Part shown: in pieces, positions 54,110 through 64,000 of the stretch
Layout: each line of letters opens with the position of its first letter
How positions within the stretch are numbered: position 1 is the stretch's first letter
Notes under the pieces: model-generated
Seen by the model: only the letters and a program-made list of their open reading frames with translations
What the model was told of the DNA's origin: nothing
Database searches by the model: none
Made by a program: the position numbers and the translations under genes
From: Valencia hispanica
Lineage: Eukaryota > Chordata > Actinopteri > Cyprinodontiformes > Valenciidae
Assembly: GCA_963556495.2 (NCBI GenBank)
Contig: OY747723.1
Span: forward strand, 10,262,501-10,326,500
DNA length: 64,000 nt
Direction: 5' to 3'

Positions 54110-55600
54110 AGAATTAGAATTAGAATGTTGGGATGCCTTATCATTAAAAAAGCACCAATTATTATTTTTGCACATGTTTAAAAAATCCATCACTCCTTGG
54201 TGCTGAGCTCTGAATCTTCTTCAGTCCTCAGTCCACCTCTGGCTGGAAGTAATAGGCTTATAAATTGTAATCACAACAATCATATTTATAGGCCATTAAA
54301 GTCACCTATGGAGCAGTTAGGAAAGTGACACTACCTCATTTTTAGCACAATGTTTGGGTTGTTGTTGCTTGATGATCCAAACATCCCTCGCAACACTTGT
54401 AGGTGGAAGACAAAATTCCGGTAAGCAACTTCACTTATTACCAGCTCATTTATCATTTATTAAGGCTCATTTATCACGAAAAGCACAGGGATGTCCTCCC
54501 TTCAAACATCAGACTCTTGGAATAATCTTCCTAAAATCATCTCAAACAATGAGCTCTTATTCCAGTTTTGGAGAGCAATTCCTTCTGAACAAGGTGGCCT
54601 GAATCCACTTGTACAATGCATGCCGTCACCCGCGTCCTTTGCATGGTGCTGCCAACAGGAACTCCCTCGCTCCTTTCTGAGTTTCCTGCAATTGTTCTTT
54701 CCACTGCCACCAGGCCCAGACTCCTCCTAGGATGTGAGAAAAGGTGGGATGTTAAGAAGCCTATTTCCCGTTTGATCAGCTTCTACGTTAGCCGACACAG
54801 GAGGTGTATGAGTGAACGGGAAAGAGGTAAAATAAATGTTAAATGTTAAAAGGCTGGGAAATGGTTTTAATTACTTCATTTCATTTGAAAAAAATATTTT
54901 CAGGCGGTCATCTAAAGGAACTTTTGTTTATTTGGTTCAGTTCACTCTTTTATCCTACATTTCAGATTGAAGTTTCTTCTGCCTCTACTGACTGCCTGGC
55001 TGACATCAGGAGATGGATAGTCACTACATTTTCTAAATCTTAGTGAAATTAAAACATCTTGTTGTTGAGGCCCAATGACCCCTGTATCAACCTTTCTTTC
55101 TTCTCTTCTTTTGAGTAAATCATTATAAATTGAAGAGAAAGAAATGGACCCTCGCCTTAAGTTGATAATTTTTCTGTAGCTAAAAACCTGCTTCAGTTAG
55201 AGTTCAGTTTTATCTATTTATCACGTGTCCTGTCTGGCACGACACAGATGAAGAAGCACAACATATTTTTGATATTATTTTGATGTTTGGATGTAGCCTT
55301 TTTTGGGTGGATGGCCTTGGGCTCGGTGGTGCTACTCCCATGGACCCTGGGGTGGATTTTTTTATTCTGGCTATTTCTTGTAGACTTTATTTAAGTTGTT
55401 GTTTTTTTCACAATGAAAATATTAAGAATTATTACCAACTCAAAATTCCAATTAGTTCAGTAAAGTTGCAAAATTGCTGGAGTGAATGATGCAACTCAAA
55501 GACTATGTAATCTGCTGGGTTTACTTAGATAGAAAACTTGTAAACTAATGGGGCTAATGAACTGAACTTAATGCAATGTTTATCAAGTAGGATCAATTGG
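54110..55600. other. intergenic; possible LINE and retro-insertion traces
   Basis: 54490-54600 reads SLQTSDSWNNLPKIISNNEL, reminiscent of the C-terminal end of a LINE RT. 55222-55240 has CACGTGTCCTGTCTGGCA, nearly identical to the tail of the poly(A) insertion at 5089. Neither is firm. Confidence 0.35.
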
Positions 55601-55619
55601 AATGTTTGAATGATTGAAT

Positions 55620-55700
55620 TGAAATAATTTTTTCTGTTAAGTGCCTTGAGATGAAGTGTTGTGAATTGGCGCTATGTAAATAAAACTGAACTAAATAGAA
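55620..55700 (+). mobile_element. LINE 3' tail fragment
   Basis: AAGTGCCTTGAGATGAAGTG and TTGGCGCTATGTAAATAAAA followed by CTGAACTAAAT, typical of fish L2 3' ends. Confidence 0.65.
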
Positions 55701-56163
55701 AATTATTCAATTCAGACAAACTTAAAGCATGAGACAAACAGAAACTGGAAAAATCACAAGAATGAGCTAAAGATAAGAAACCTAAACACGGTTTATCCCA
55801 TTATTGACAGAGGAAATAACTCCTGATTACAGAGTGTGAGACTCTTATCCTCAACACTGCTTCTCATGCCAGTGAGAGTAATTCAGAGCAGCAGTTTCAT
55901 GTTTTCTCATGGTTGGTCTTTGTATTCTTTAATCCTTTTCAGAGGGGCAGCAGTGAGGTGGGGTTGCTGGGGCACAGGAAGGAAAAGGCGTCGCTGGGAA
56001 ATCTCATCAAGGCTCCTCAGTGAACGAGAGGCATCCTATTCAGGATCTGGGCGTTGCTGCCAAATCATCTGAGGGTCTCGTATGGATAAAACACATAGGA
56101 TGCCCAATTTTGTTTTTAGAAATCCATACTTTTCCAACTATGCACGCATCCAAGCCATATGTA

Positions 56164-57757
56164 CAGTGGCTTGCAAAAGTATTCGGCCCCCTTGAACTTT
56201 TCCACATTTTGTAACATTACAGTCACAAAATGAATCAATTTTATTGGAATTCCAGGTGAAAGACCAAAACAAAGTGGTGTACACGTGAGAAGTGGAACGA
56301 AAATCATACATGATTCCAAACATTTTTTACAAATAAATAACTGAAAAGTGGGGTGTGCGCAATTATTCAGCCCCCTTTGGTCTGAGTGCAGTCAGTTGCC
56401 CATAGACATTGCCTGATGAGTGCTAATGACTAAATAGAGTGCACCTGTGTGTAATCTAATGTCAGTACAAATACAGCTGCCCTGTGACGGCCTCAGAGGT
56501 TGTCTAAGAGAATGTTGGCAGCAACAACACCATGAAGTCCAAAGAACACACCCGACAGGTCAGGGATAAAGTTATTGAGAAATTTAAAGCAGGCTTAGGC
56601 TACAAAAAGATTTCCCAAGCCTTGAACATCCCACGAAGCACTGTTCAAGTGATCATTCAGAAATTGAAGGAGTATGGCACAACTGTAAACCTACAAAGAC
56701 AAGGCCGTCCACCTAAACTCACAGGCCAAACAAGGAGAGCGCTGATCAGAAATGGAGGCAAGAGGCCCATGGTGACTCTGGAGGAGCTGCAGAGATCTAC
56801 AGCTCAGGTGGGGGAATCTGTCCATAGGACAACTATTAGTCGTACACTTCACAAAGTTGGCCTTTATGGAAGACTGGCAAGAAGAAAGCCATTGTTAAAA
56901 GAAAACCAAAAGAAGTCCCGTTTGCAGTTTGCCAAAAGCCATGTGGGGGACACAGCAAACATGTGGAAGAACGTGCTCTGGTCAGATGAGACCAAAATGG
57001 AACTTTTTGGCCAAAATGCAAAACGCTATGTGTGGCGGAAAACTAACACTGCACATCACTCTGAACGCACCATCCCCACTGTCAAATATGGTGGTGGCAG
57101 CATCATGCTCTGGGGGTGCTTCTCTTCAGCAGGGACAGGGAAGCTGGTCAGAGTTGATGGGAAGATGGATGGAGCCAAATACAGGGCAATCTTGGAAGAA
57201 AACCTCTTGGAGTCTGCAAAAGACTTGAGACTGGGGCGGAGGTTCACCTTCCAGCAGGACAACGACCCTAAACATAAAGCCAGGGCAACAATGGAATGGT
57301 TTAAAACAGAACATATCCATGTGTTAGAATGGCCCAGTCAAAGTCCAGATCTAAATCCAATCTATGGCAAGATCTGAAAACTACTGTTCACAAACACTGT
57401 CCATCTAATCTGAGCTGGAGCTGTTTTCCAAAGAAGAATGGGCAAGAATTTCAGTCTCTACATGTGCAAAGCTGGTAGAGACATACCGTAAAAGACTGGC
57501 AGCTGTAATTGCAGCAAAGGTGGTTCTGCAAAGTATTGACTCAGGGGGCTAAATAATTATGCACACCTCACTTTTCACTTATTTATTTGTAAAAAAAAGT
57601 TTGGAATCATGCATGATTTTCATTCCACTTCTCATGTGTACACCACTTTGTTTTGGTCTTTCACGTGGAATTCCAATAAAATTGATTCATGTTTGTGGCT
57701 GTAATGTGACAAAATGTGGAAAAGTTCAAGGCGGCCGAATACTTTTGCAAGCCACTG
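56164..57757 (+). mobile_element. Tc1-like transposon, DD34-type, inactivated
   Basis: TA flanks at 56162-56163 and 57758-57759. Long TIRs of ~215 bp (56164-56378 and 57543-57757; outer end CAGTGGCTTGCAAAAGTATT) give the IR/DR organisation of many fish Tc1 elements. It encloses one disrupted transposase. Confidence 0.92.
56532..57550 (+). pseudogene. Tc1-like transposase, catalytic Glu deleted
   Basis: 281 codons are open from MKSKEHTRQVRDKVIEKFKA through the HTH (KISQALNIPRSTVQVIIQKL), GRPPKLT, LWSDETKMELFG (first Asp) and FQQDNDPKH (second Asp) to SPDLNPI, then YGKI-stop. Relatives continue with Glu-Asn-Leu-Trp. Here the frame resumes at LWQDLKTTVHKHCPSN after what looks like a 7-nt loss at 57361, removing the third catalytic residue. 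A second shift follows near 57410. Remnants (RLAAVIAAK) extend to ~57525. Confidence 0.92.
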
Positions 57758-57947
57758 TATATAAATATGCATATAGCTTGAATATATTGAATACCATATA
57801 TTGCATGCAACTTTCTGCTGTCACTCAGCAAGTTACCACTTCTTCCTTTCCTGGAGTTCCAGAAGCAAATTAAAGATGAGCTTACATGTGTGCTCACAGC
57901 CAGATATTAACAGATACTTTATCTTGGTCTGTTGTTGCCACCAAGTA

Positions 57948-58523
57948 CAGTTGTGGCCAAAAGTTTTGAGAATGACACAAATATTAGATCCTGGCGCTTG
58001 CTGGACTTTCTTGGATGCCCTGAAGCCTTCTTAACAAGAATTGAACCTCTTTCCTTGAAGTTCTTGATAATCCTATAAATTGTTGATTTAGGTGCAATTT
58101 TAGTAGCTACAATATCATTGCCTGTGAAGCCATTTTTATGCATTGCAATGATGGCGGCATGCGTTTCTTTGCAGGTCACCATAGTTAACAATGGAAGAAC
58201 AATGATTTCAAGCATCACCCTCCTTTTAACATGTCAAGTCTGCCATTCTATCCCAATCAGCCTGACATAATGATCTCCAGCCTTGTGCTCGTCAACATTC
58301 TTACCTGAGTTAACAAGACGATTACTGAAATGATCTCAGCAGGTCCTTTAATGACAGCAATGAAATGCAGTGGAATTTACATGGCAAAGAAGGACAATGC
58401 AATTCATCTGATCACTGTTCATAACATTCTGGAGTATATGCAAATTGCTATTATAAAAACTTAAGCAGCAACTTTTCCAATTTCCAATATATATGTAATT
58501 CTCAAAACTTTTGGCCACGACTG
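57948..58523 (-). mobile_element. internally deleted Tc1-like element
   Basis: TA at 57946-57947 and 58524-58525. TIRs CAGTTGTGGCCAAAAGTTTT and its near-inverse bound 576 bp. The - strand carries the transposase N-terminus (57962-58170: HKNGFTGNDIVATKIAPKST, IYRIIKNFKERGS), an HTH, with the catalytic core missing. Confidence 0.88.
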
Positions 58524-58547
58524 TACATTTTGTATTAATTAGTACCA

Positions 58548-58600
58548 TGTGCCTGTGATGGACTGGCGACCTGTCCAGGGTATGAACCGGAAACTGTGCA
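58548..58600. repeat. RTE-type LINE 3' end fragment
   Basis: GTGATGGACTGGCGACCTGT followed by CCAGGGT, a recurrent fish LINE 3' motif. The inverse form occurs near 61358-61395. Confidence 0.6.
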
Positions 58601-58601
58601 A

Positions 58602-58892
58602 ATGAGCTGCTCCGTTTGCCGCCAGTACGCAAGAGAGAAGAACCATAACAACTAATTTGTCATTGGAAATAAAACTATGAACCTTGAGACTATTATTCGA
58701 CAGCATGAAAACAGCAAATGCCATATTACCTGCACATCCGTGTCCCGAACTCAATCAGAGTCTCAACTCGTGACACACACAGTGTTGGCGCTAATGGCCA
58801 TGTCAGAGCAAACAAGCTCAAAAATGAAGAGACTGTTTCGCACCGTAAATGTTATTGAGAAGAAGGCAAGGCTATTTTCCTATTTTGAGTAG
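58602..58892 (+). pseudogene. ZNF862/hAT-type zinc-finger fragment
   Basis: One frame with an internal stop at 58653: MSCSVCRQYAREKNHNN-stop, then NLETIIRQHENSKCHITC, a C-x2-C...H-x4-C/H finger like that of fish ZNF862/ZBED hAT-derived proteins. Ends LFSYFE-stop. Confidence 0.6.
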
Positions 58893-58899
58893 ATGTACG

Positions 58900-59044
58900 A
58901 GTAATTAAAACTTTAATTCTATGAAATGTGCTGTTAAATTCAGAGGTGTAATATTGCTAATTAACTATAATGATACAAAATGTTATTAGAAAAAAGGGAA
59001 AATACATTGAATATCATTATTGTACATTTAAAATATGCAAATGT

Positions 59045-59090
<46 letters not shown>

Positions 59091-60140
59091 TTTGCAGAAT
59101 ATAGAATAATGTGCTTTGGGTATATCTGTGTACAAAATATTTTTGAATTTCGGACCGGTAAAAAATATGCTTGGCCGGTAGATTTTATTCATCTACCAGC
59201 CAACTTGGCCGGTGAGTCAAAAATTTAATTTTCGGACCCTGTGCAGCATTAAAGCAAAAGCAGTAAAGCTCAACTTTGGAAGTAAATCTGTTGGGCTTCT
59301 CATTGGCATTCAGACAATTCTGATTGCTGCATCGCCAGACAGGACATGTTTAAAAAAAGAATTAAAGGTGCTCACCCACACATGTCTATCTCTTATACTA
59401 ACATTAACTGCAAGGATCTGTGTAGCACTTTATTTTGATGGAGTTCAGATGTACATAACAAAAACTTTTGGTGTTTTTTCTGAATTATGCAGTGGAAAAC
59501 ATCCTAACAGAAATTATTGTTTTTTTACTTAAAAACAACAGTTTGTTGGCATGCTATACATTACTTGGATGTTTCTGTTGAAAGGCTGAAATCTAATGTG
59601 TATAATGCGTAGATCTGTTTCCAACTCAATGTGTGTGGTAAGTTTACCTTAGAACTCAATAAAAATGCTTTTTAGCTGGGTTTCCTGAATTAAAGAAACA
59701 ATTAACTCTACTTTAAACAGGTTTTGATGACTTATTTAAATATTTAAATATGTACATTTTAGAATGAAAAACTGTGTTCCGTGAAATGTAAATGAACTTT
59801 TGTAACTTTTTCTGTCTAATCAGCACCTTGGTATGTCACACCTCTAAGGTGGGATGGATTATCTTGGCATGGAGAAGTGCTCACTAACCCAGATTTAGAC
59901 AGATTTGTGAACAATATGAGAGTAATGGGTCTTTTGTGTATATAGAAAATGTTTCAGATCTTCAGAGTTCAGCTCATGAAAAATAGGAGCAAAAACAAAA
60001 GTGTTGCGTTTATATTTTTGTTTAGTGTAATTTCCCATCTGACCCACCTGGAATGTTTGCTACAAAAAATCTCAGTCATGGACTCATCTGCCTAAAGCAC
60101 ATTACTCCAGTTAAAGTTCAACTAGTGGTTTTGTAAACAC
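58900..60140. other. intergenic with (TA)n at 59050-59089
   Basis: A (TA)n tract of ~20 units and an inverted GGACCGGT/ACCGGTCC-like motif near 59152-59215. No gene evidence. Confidence 0.6.
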
Positions 60141-60145
60141 ATATA

Positions 60146-60888
60146 CTACTCACAATAAGTTAGGGATATCGTGAGAAACTCAGTGGATGTCATGTATGGT
60201 GTTTGTTTCACTCACAGATTTTTGGGATAGGGAGGCAATTGTGTTGGGATGATAGACACCTCATTTTGTGTTTTTTCCACGTAATGGTCTCAGTGTGTAC
60301 AGAGTGGCTTACATATCGGGGGCGAACACCAAAAAAATACTAAAAAAACCCTCTTCAATGTGGCATCAACTTCAACATTCTGTGGGTTTTAAAAGCGGGT
60401 TGGTGGCAGGCAGTCAGATGTTGCACGTAAACCTGGTGTGTCTCAAAGTGTCTTCAGCAGACTTGCATTAAGACACAGAACTACTGGCAGGTTTGTAACA
60501 GACCCAGGAGTGATGGTCGTCAGCGTTGCTTGAGAAGGTGAGGTGAGCAATACGCCAAGGTCAACATGGTCCCCAGGGTTAGCTTTGGGGGAGGAGGTGT
60601 AACAGTCTAGGCAGGCATCACCAGTCAGCGCATAACTGATGTGGTTATTGTAGATGGCTCAGTCACTGCATGTTCTTACCTAAGGGACATCATAGAATGT
60701 TGTGTTATCTGGGGTTACCCTTGTTATTGACTACATTTTTAGGGTAAAAAGTAAACATGAAAATTGTGTTTCTTCTCATTCATTATTAGTAATATCAAAG
60801 GATACTTTTACTTATTTCATTAAAATTCAGACCAAATAGGAATAGCACTCATGTAAATAACAAAATCCCTAACTTATTGTGATTAGTG
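60146..60888 (+). mobile_element. internally deleted Tc1-like element
   Basis: TA flanks (60144-60145, 60889-60890). Ends CTCACAATAAGTTAGGGA and TCCCTAACTTATTGTGATTA are inverted. A transposase fragment at ~60580-60700 reads SFGGGGVTV then AGITSQRITDVVIVDGSV. The rest is deleted. Confidence 0.82.
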
Positions 60889-61284
60889 TATTTATGCATG
60901 GGTTGACCTGACATGGAAAGACTTTTCAGTGACAAACAAAAGCCAGTGCACTCCAGTGTGGAGGACACCATATGTTGCATACTGGGGTGTTTTAAGATGT
61001 AGAACTCAAAACCAGCCCCATCAAGCTAGACAATTTTAACTGTTTAATTTTCCATAAATGATAATAGAAACAGCTTCTAAAAATGACCACCTCGACAGAT
61101 GTGGAGCAAGCTGTGGGCCGCAGGAAACGGTGAGGATGTCATTTCTTTCAACGTGCGAGGGGAGGAAAGGTAGACCTAGAAACATGTGCTGCCTGAACTT
61201 TGACTCCTTTTCTTCCTGGAAGACCGCCTTCCCACTCACTCTTTTCTGACTCTTTATATTTTTTTTTTTCAGGGACAGGAATTG

Positions 61285-61405
61285 CATCCATCCATTAGCT
61301 ATACAGTCCATCTGTTGCAAGGGGGTCTGGTGCCTATCTTTGGGCAAGAGGCAGGATACATCGTGGACAGGTTGTCAGTCCATCTCAGGGGACAGGGATC
61401 CATAT
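61285..61405 (+). repeat. fish LINE-associated repeat fragment
   Basis: CATCCATCCATTAGCTATAC, then GGTGCCTATCTTTGGGC and ATCGTGGACAGGTTGTCAGTCCATC, typical of the RTE-like 3' region in fish genomes. Confidence 0.6.
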
Positions 61406-61647
61406 CAACAAATTAGACATTTGTTTGTGTATTTATTTGTTGCAGTTCAATAAAGTCATCATAAATCTTCAGACATTTTCTGTGTTCACCTCAGGTAATC
61501 AACTTTTTCACCTTGAATATCAAGTGAAACCACTAGTTTTGTCTCCCTCTAGTGGTGGAAAAGTTGCCCTTTGTTCACAGAAAATTAACATGTTGCATTT
61601 ACAGTTTTTTGAAGGACTTTTTTGCACACATGTTAATAACTTAAACA

Positions 61648-61653
61648 TTTATT
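61648..61653 (-). promoter_or_regulatory. candidate poly(A) signal for col5a2-like gene
   Basis: AATAAA on the - strand about 265 nt after the collagen stop codon. Another lies at about 61431. Confidence 0.35.
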
Positions 61654-61918
61654 CCATTAAAGTAAAGAACTATTGCCATTCTATATAAACTCTTCCTTTA
61701 TCTAAGAGATAAACGTAAGAATTATCATAGCCCACTCTTCTAGTTTACAAGTTAACAAGTTTACAATCCATCTATATTTCTTTGTAGAACAGATTCATAT
61801 CCAGATACTGAAAACTGGAATAAATGGTATCCGTGTCCTTCCATAACCAACAAGGAATGGCAGTGATGAAACGGGTAACCCTTTCTAAAAGAAACCAACA
61901 GTGTCCATCTTTAGAATT

Positions 61919-62065
61919 TTATGAGAAGCACACTGGCCCTATGTCCAGTCCGAACTCCTGCTCAGCCTTTCCGACATCCATTGGGGCCAAGTCCAGGATG
62001 GGGAGTCTGGTGGTTGTCTGAGTTCTGTACTCAATCACTGTCTTGCCCCACTTTCCATTTGGTTT
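61919..62065 (-). CDS. col5a2: col5a2-like last exon: C-propeptide end
   Basis: Acceptor CCTCAG; 147 nt = 48 aa plus TAA (61919-61921). It encodes [26 protein letters not shown] and [13 protein letters not shown], the invariant C-terminus of fibrillar collagens. Confidence 0.93.
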   Translation of the reverse strand, partial: KPNGKWGKTVIEYRTQTTTRLPILDLAPMDVGKAEQEFGLDIGPVCFS

Positions 62066-63497
62066 CTGAGGAAAAAGAGGAAAAGTGAGTTGTGTGTCTC
62101 CAAGTTGAGTTTTAATCAATTCTACAGGAAGTCTTTATGGCTTACCAAGCAGCCGTCCTCAATTACGGTGTATCTGAGGCGGCTGTTGCCCTGTGCCCTC
62201 AGTTCTTGTCCGTTGGCACCTCTGAGGATGAGAGCCTTCTTCATGTTGCTAATCTGCTCATCTTTAAAGGCCACGCTGTTCTTACAGTGGTATGTGATAT
62301 TCTGGTGAGACTCCTTTGATAAAAGCTGTAGCAGCTTCATCTGGACTGCCACAGTGTTGGGCTGCTCCTCCTTGTTGCCATAGAGGAACTGAAATGAGAT
62401 GTCAGATGTGACAGATTTCAAGAATTGAGGGATTTTCCCCCACAAATGTTTTCTTGTTTTCTTACTTTGGTTCCACCATTCATATCAGCTCCAAACCAGA
62501 TGAGTTTGTTGAAGCTAGGGGTGGATTTCGTCCACCAGGCTTTACGTGGAATGCTGGCCGGACAGGCAGAGATGCAGGTTTCACCAGCCTCCATGTTGCA
62601 GAAGACTCTGATGGCATCTTTTGGGCTTCCTTTATTTGGATCCAACCAGTATTCACCTTTTCACCCCCAAAAAAATAAGACTGATCTGATCATTTGATTT
62701 TCAGGCCATTTGATCTGGTTTAAAAATAAAGTTATGATTTAAAAAAAAGTGGGGTGATCCTGACCGCTCTTTTTTTGAGGGTAGCACTGCTTGATGTCCT
62801 GGCAGGTTTTGGCAGGGTTCATTTTACTCCCATCTGGACTGCGCAGGTTCTGGAGGTGTCCGCTGAGGGTCTTCAGCGTGGCTCGAACACCCGTTTCGGA
62901 ATGTAGGATGTTATTATTGGGCCTAGCTTCATCTTTGTTGAACTCAGGGGGAGGATCAGCAGTTTCATCATACTCTCCAAGCTCTACTGCTTCCTGAACA
63001 TCACCATTACCGTTATAATCAACAGAGAACAGCTCCTCTACACCTGCTGTGGGAGGTCCTGGGGGGCCTGGGGGACCGGGTGGTCCATGTTCTCCAGGTG
63101 GACCCTTAAGAAAAATGAAAGGTGTTTTCATAATGCCAAACCTAAATAAAACAGTTCAGAGTCACTTTGGTTTTACTTTAGACTATTTATTGTCATACAA
63201 AGATGAAACTCTGTCTTCTAAACATTTAGTCATTGGTTATCAGGTTGTGTCACCTGAGCTCCGAGGTCTCCTACGGTTCCTCTGCTGCCTGGAGCCCCCA
63301 TTGGTCCCGGCTGGCCAGCATTTCCCTCCTTTCCTGGAGGACCCACCACTCCAGGAGGCCCCTTTATGGTTTTAAGACATATTGAGGTTCACCACCCGGA
63401 GTTGTCCTGGTCACACAGTCATGTTTTTGTCTCATTTTGTTACCCTTTGTCCAGCTGGTCCAAAAATCCCTCGAGCTCCTGCATCCCCTGTGGCGCC
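61919..63497 (-). CDS. col5a2: fibrillar procollagen, type V alpha-2-like, 3' end (partial)
   Basis: Secreted procollagen chain; type V collagen nucleates and regulates type I fibrils in the extracellular matrix. Exons on the - strand: 63497-63444, 63361-63254, 63104-62765, 62656-62466, 62388-62146, 62065-61919, with consistent phases. They give Gly-X-Y repeats (54- and 108-nt exons typical of fibrillar collagens), the telopeptide/junction, and a complete fibrillar C-propeptide ending GPVCFS-stop. COL5A2 is favoured over COL3A1 by [18 protein letters not shown] and [11 protein letters not shown] before RSPDGSK, and by Ser instead of Cys in DPNKGS. The gene continues beyond 64000 in the 5' direction. 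Fish have paralogues, so the a/b copy is unknown. One extra Cys occurs in CISACP where relatives have CISANP. Confidence 0.88.
62146..62388 (-). CDS. col5a2: col5a2-like exon: C-propeptide
   Basis: Acceptor ATTTCAG, donor TTG|GTAAGC; 243 nt, phase 0. It encodes [35 protein letters not shown] (with the conserved N-glycosylation sequon NIT) and YTVIEDGCL. Confidence 0.93.
62466..62656 (-). CDS. col5a2: col5a2-like exon: C-propeptide
   Basis: Acceptor AAAAG, donor AAA|GTAAGA; 191 nt, phase 1 start. It encodes [34 protein letters not shown] and IPRKAWW. The Ser after DPNKG matches COL5A2, where COL1/COL3 have Cys. ACP instead of ANP adds a cysteine. Confidence 0.92.
62765..63104 (-). CDS. col5a2: col5a2-like exon: helix end, telopeptide, C-propeptide start
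   Basis: Acceptor CTTAAG, donor GCG|GTCAGG; 340 nt. It holds the last Gly-Pro-Pro triplets, an acidic telopeptide/linker ([25 protein letters not shown]), then [20 protein letters not shown] with the first two propeptide cysteines. Confidence 0.92.
63254..63361 (-). CDS. col5a2: col5a2-like exon: triple helix, 108 nt
   Basis: Exactly 108 nt = 12 uninterrupted Gly-X-Y triplets beginning [13 protein letters not shown]. Acceptor AAAG, donor CAG|GTGACA. Confidence 0.92.
63444..63497 (-). CDS. col5a2: col5a2-like exon: triple helix, 54 nt
   Basis: Exactly 54 nt = 6 Gly-X-Y triplets, [18 protein letters not shown]. Acceptor ATTCAG, donor AGG|GTAACA. No further exon is seen up to 64000, so the next is off the window. 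Confidence 0.9.
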
Positions 63498-64000
63498 CTG
63501 AATTGGAGAAGATCAAATCTTGAAGAAATCTCTTCACAAATTTGTTACAGACAGCTTTGGGGGAACTAGTTTGATATCATGATAGACTACTATGAGTTTT
63601 TGTAGTTTTTAAATTCACTTTAAAATCTTTTGTTTTGTCTGTGTCATTATCTTTTTATAGCAAAATGTTCCTGTCTTGCTGAGAAGGTAAATTATCATGA
63701 TCATAATTTACTTTCTCAGCCATGTTTTCTGTTTTCTGAAACTTTTTCCTTTAAAATTGGAAGCTAACTCAGAACTGTCATCTCGGGGCCACATTGCCCC
63801 ACCAGGCAGAAACTGCTTTAAAAATGTTGCTGCTCCTTATAAAGATTTGTTCTCATCTTTCCAATATGTTTTGCTCCCTCTTGAAAATTTGTTTCTGGTC
63901 TCTGATTTAATGATCGTTGCACAAATATTGTATATTTTGTTATGTTTCTATCCTGCTTCTTGTGTGAAATGTTGTTTGCATGCAGGTTCTTCCAACTCAG

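Noticed and set aside
63049..63375. + strand ORF with GGPGGPGG
   Set aside because: Antisense shadow of the - strand collagen Gly-X-Y exon.

Overview
The window looks like teleost fish nuclear DNA. It is AT-rich, full of transposons, and its coding sequence is split into short exons with GT/AG introns. The evidence is (1) an almost fully readable class B GPCR gene whose protein closely resembles calcitonin receptor-like receptor (CALCRL), (2) the 3' end of a fibrillar procollagen gene resembling COL5A2, and (3) repeat families typical of ray-finned fish (Tc1-like, hAT and Harbinger DNA elements; RTE, L2/Rex1-like and L1/Tx1-like LINEs; gypsy LTR pieces). I cannot name the species.

Layout. 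calcrl is on the + strand, with 12 coding exons from 1265 to 24283. The joined exons give 1383 nt, or 460 codons plus a stop, and every exon-exon phase agrees. Introns 1, 3, 9 and 11 are long and hold most of the nearby repeats; the other seven introns are 80-225 bp. A long, repeat-poor stretch after the stop, ending near a poly(A) signal at 26930, may be its 3'UTR. From about 28 to 61 kb I see no convincing host gene. That interval is a mosaic of nested mobile elements, several of them delimited by target-site duplications (TSDs) or terminal inverted repeats (TIRs). col5a2-like is on the - strand, 63497 down to 61919. Six exons are visible (two Gly-X-Y exons, one junction exon, three C-propeptide exons) and the gene runs off the right edge. 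The two host genes therefore face each other tail to tail, about 37.6 kb apart stop to stop.

How the genes work. CALCRL is a plasma-membrane peptide receptor that needs a RAMP partner to become a CGRP or adrenomedullin receptor. COL5A2 is a secreted procollagen chain of type V collagen. There is no sign that they act together; only their positions link them.

Main points for a second look: an intact 347-aa Tc1/mariner transposase with DD38E spacing and perfect 27-bp TIRs in the last calcrl intron; a chain of four or five long inverted-repeat (foldback) elements at 48.7-53.7 kb; a 2.9-kb segment bounded by ~300-bp inverted arms (33.63-36.56 kb) that carries a possible terminal exon with a poly(A) signal; nested insertions proved by TSDs (poly-T insertion in a LINE, solo LTR in a Tc1 transposase, two hAT elements with 8-bp TSDs); perfect 32-bp and 26-bp hairpins; and an extra cysteine in the collagen C-propeptide.
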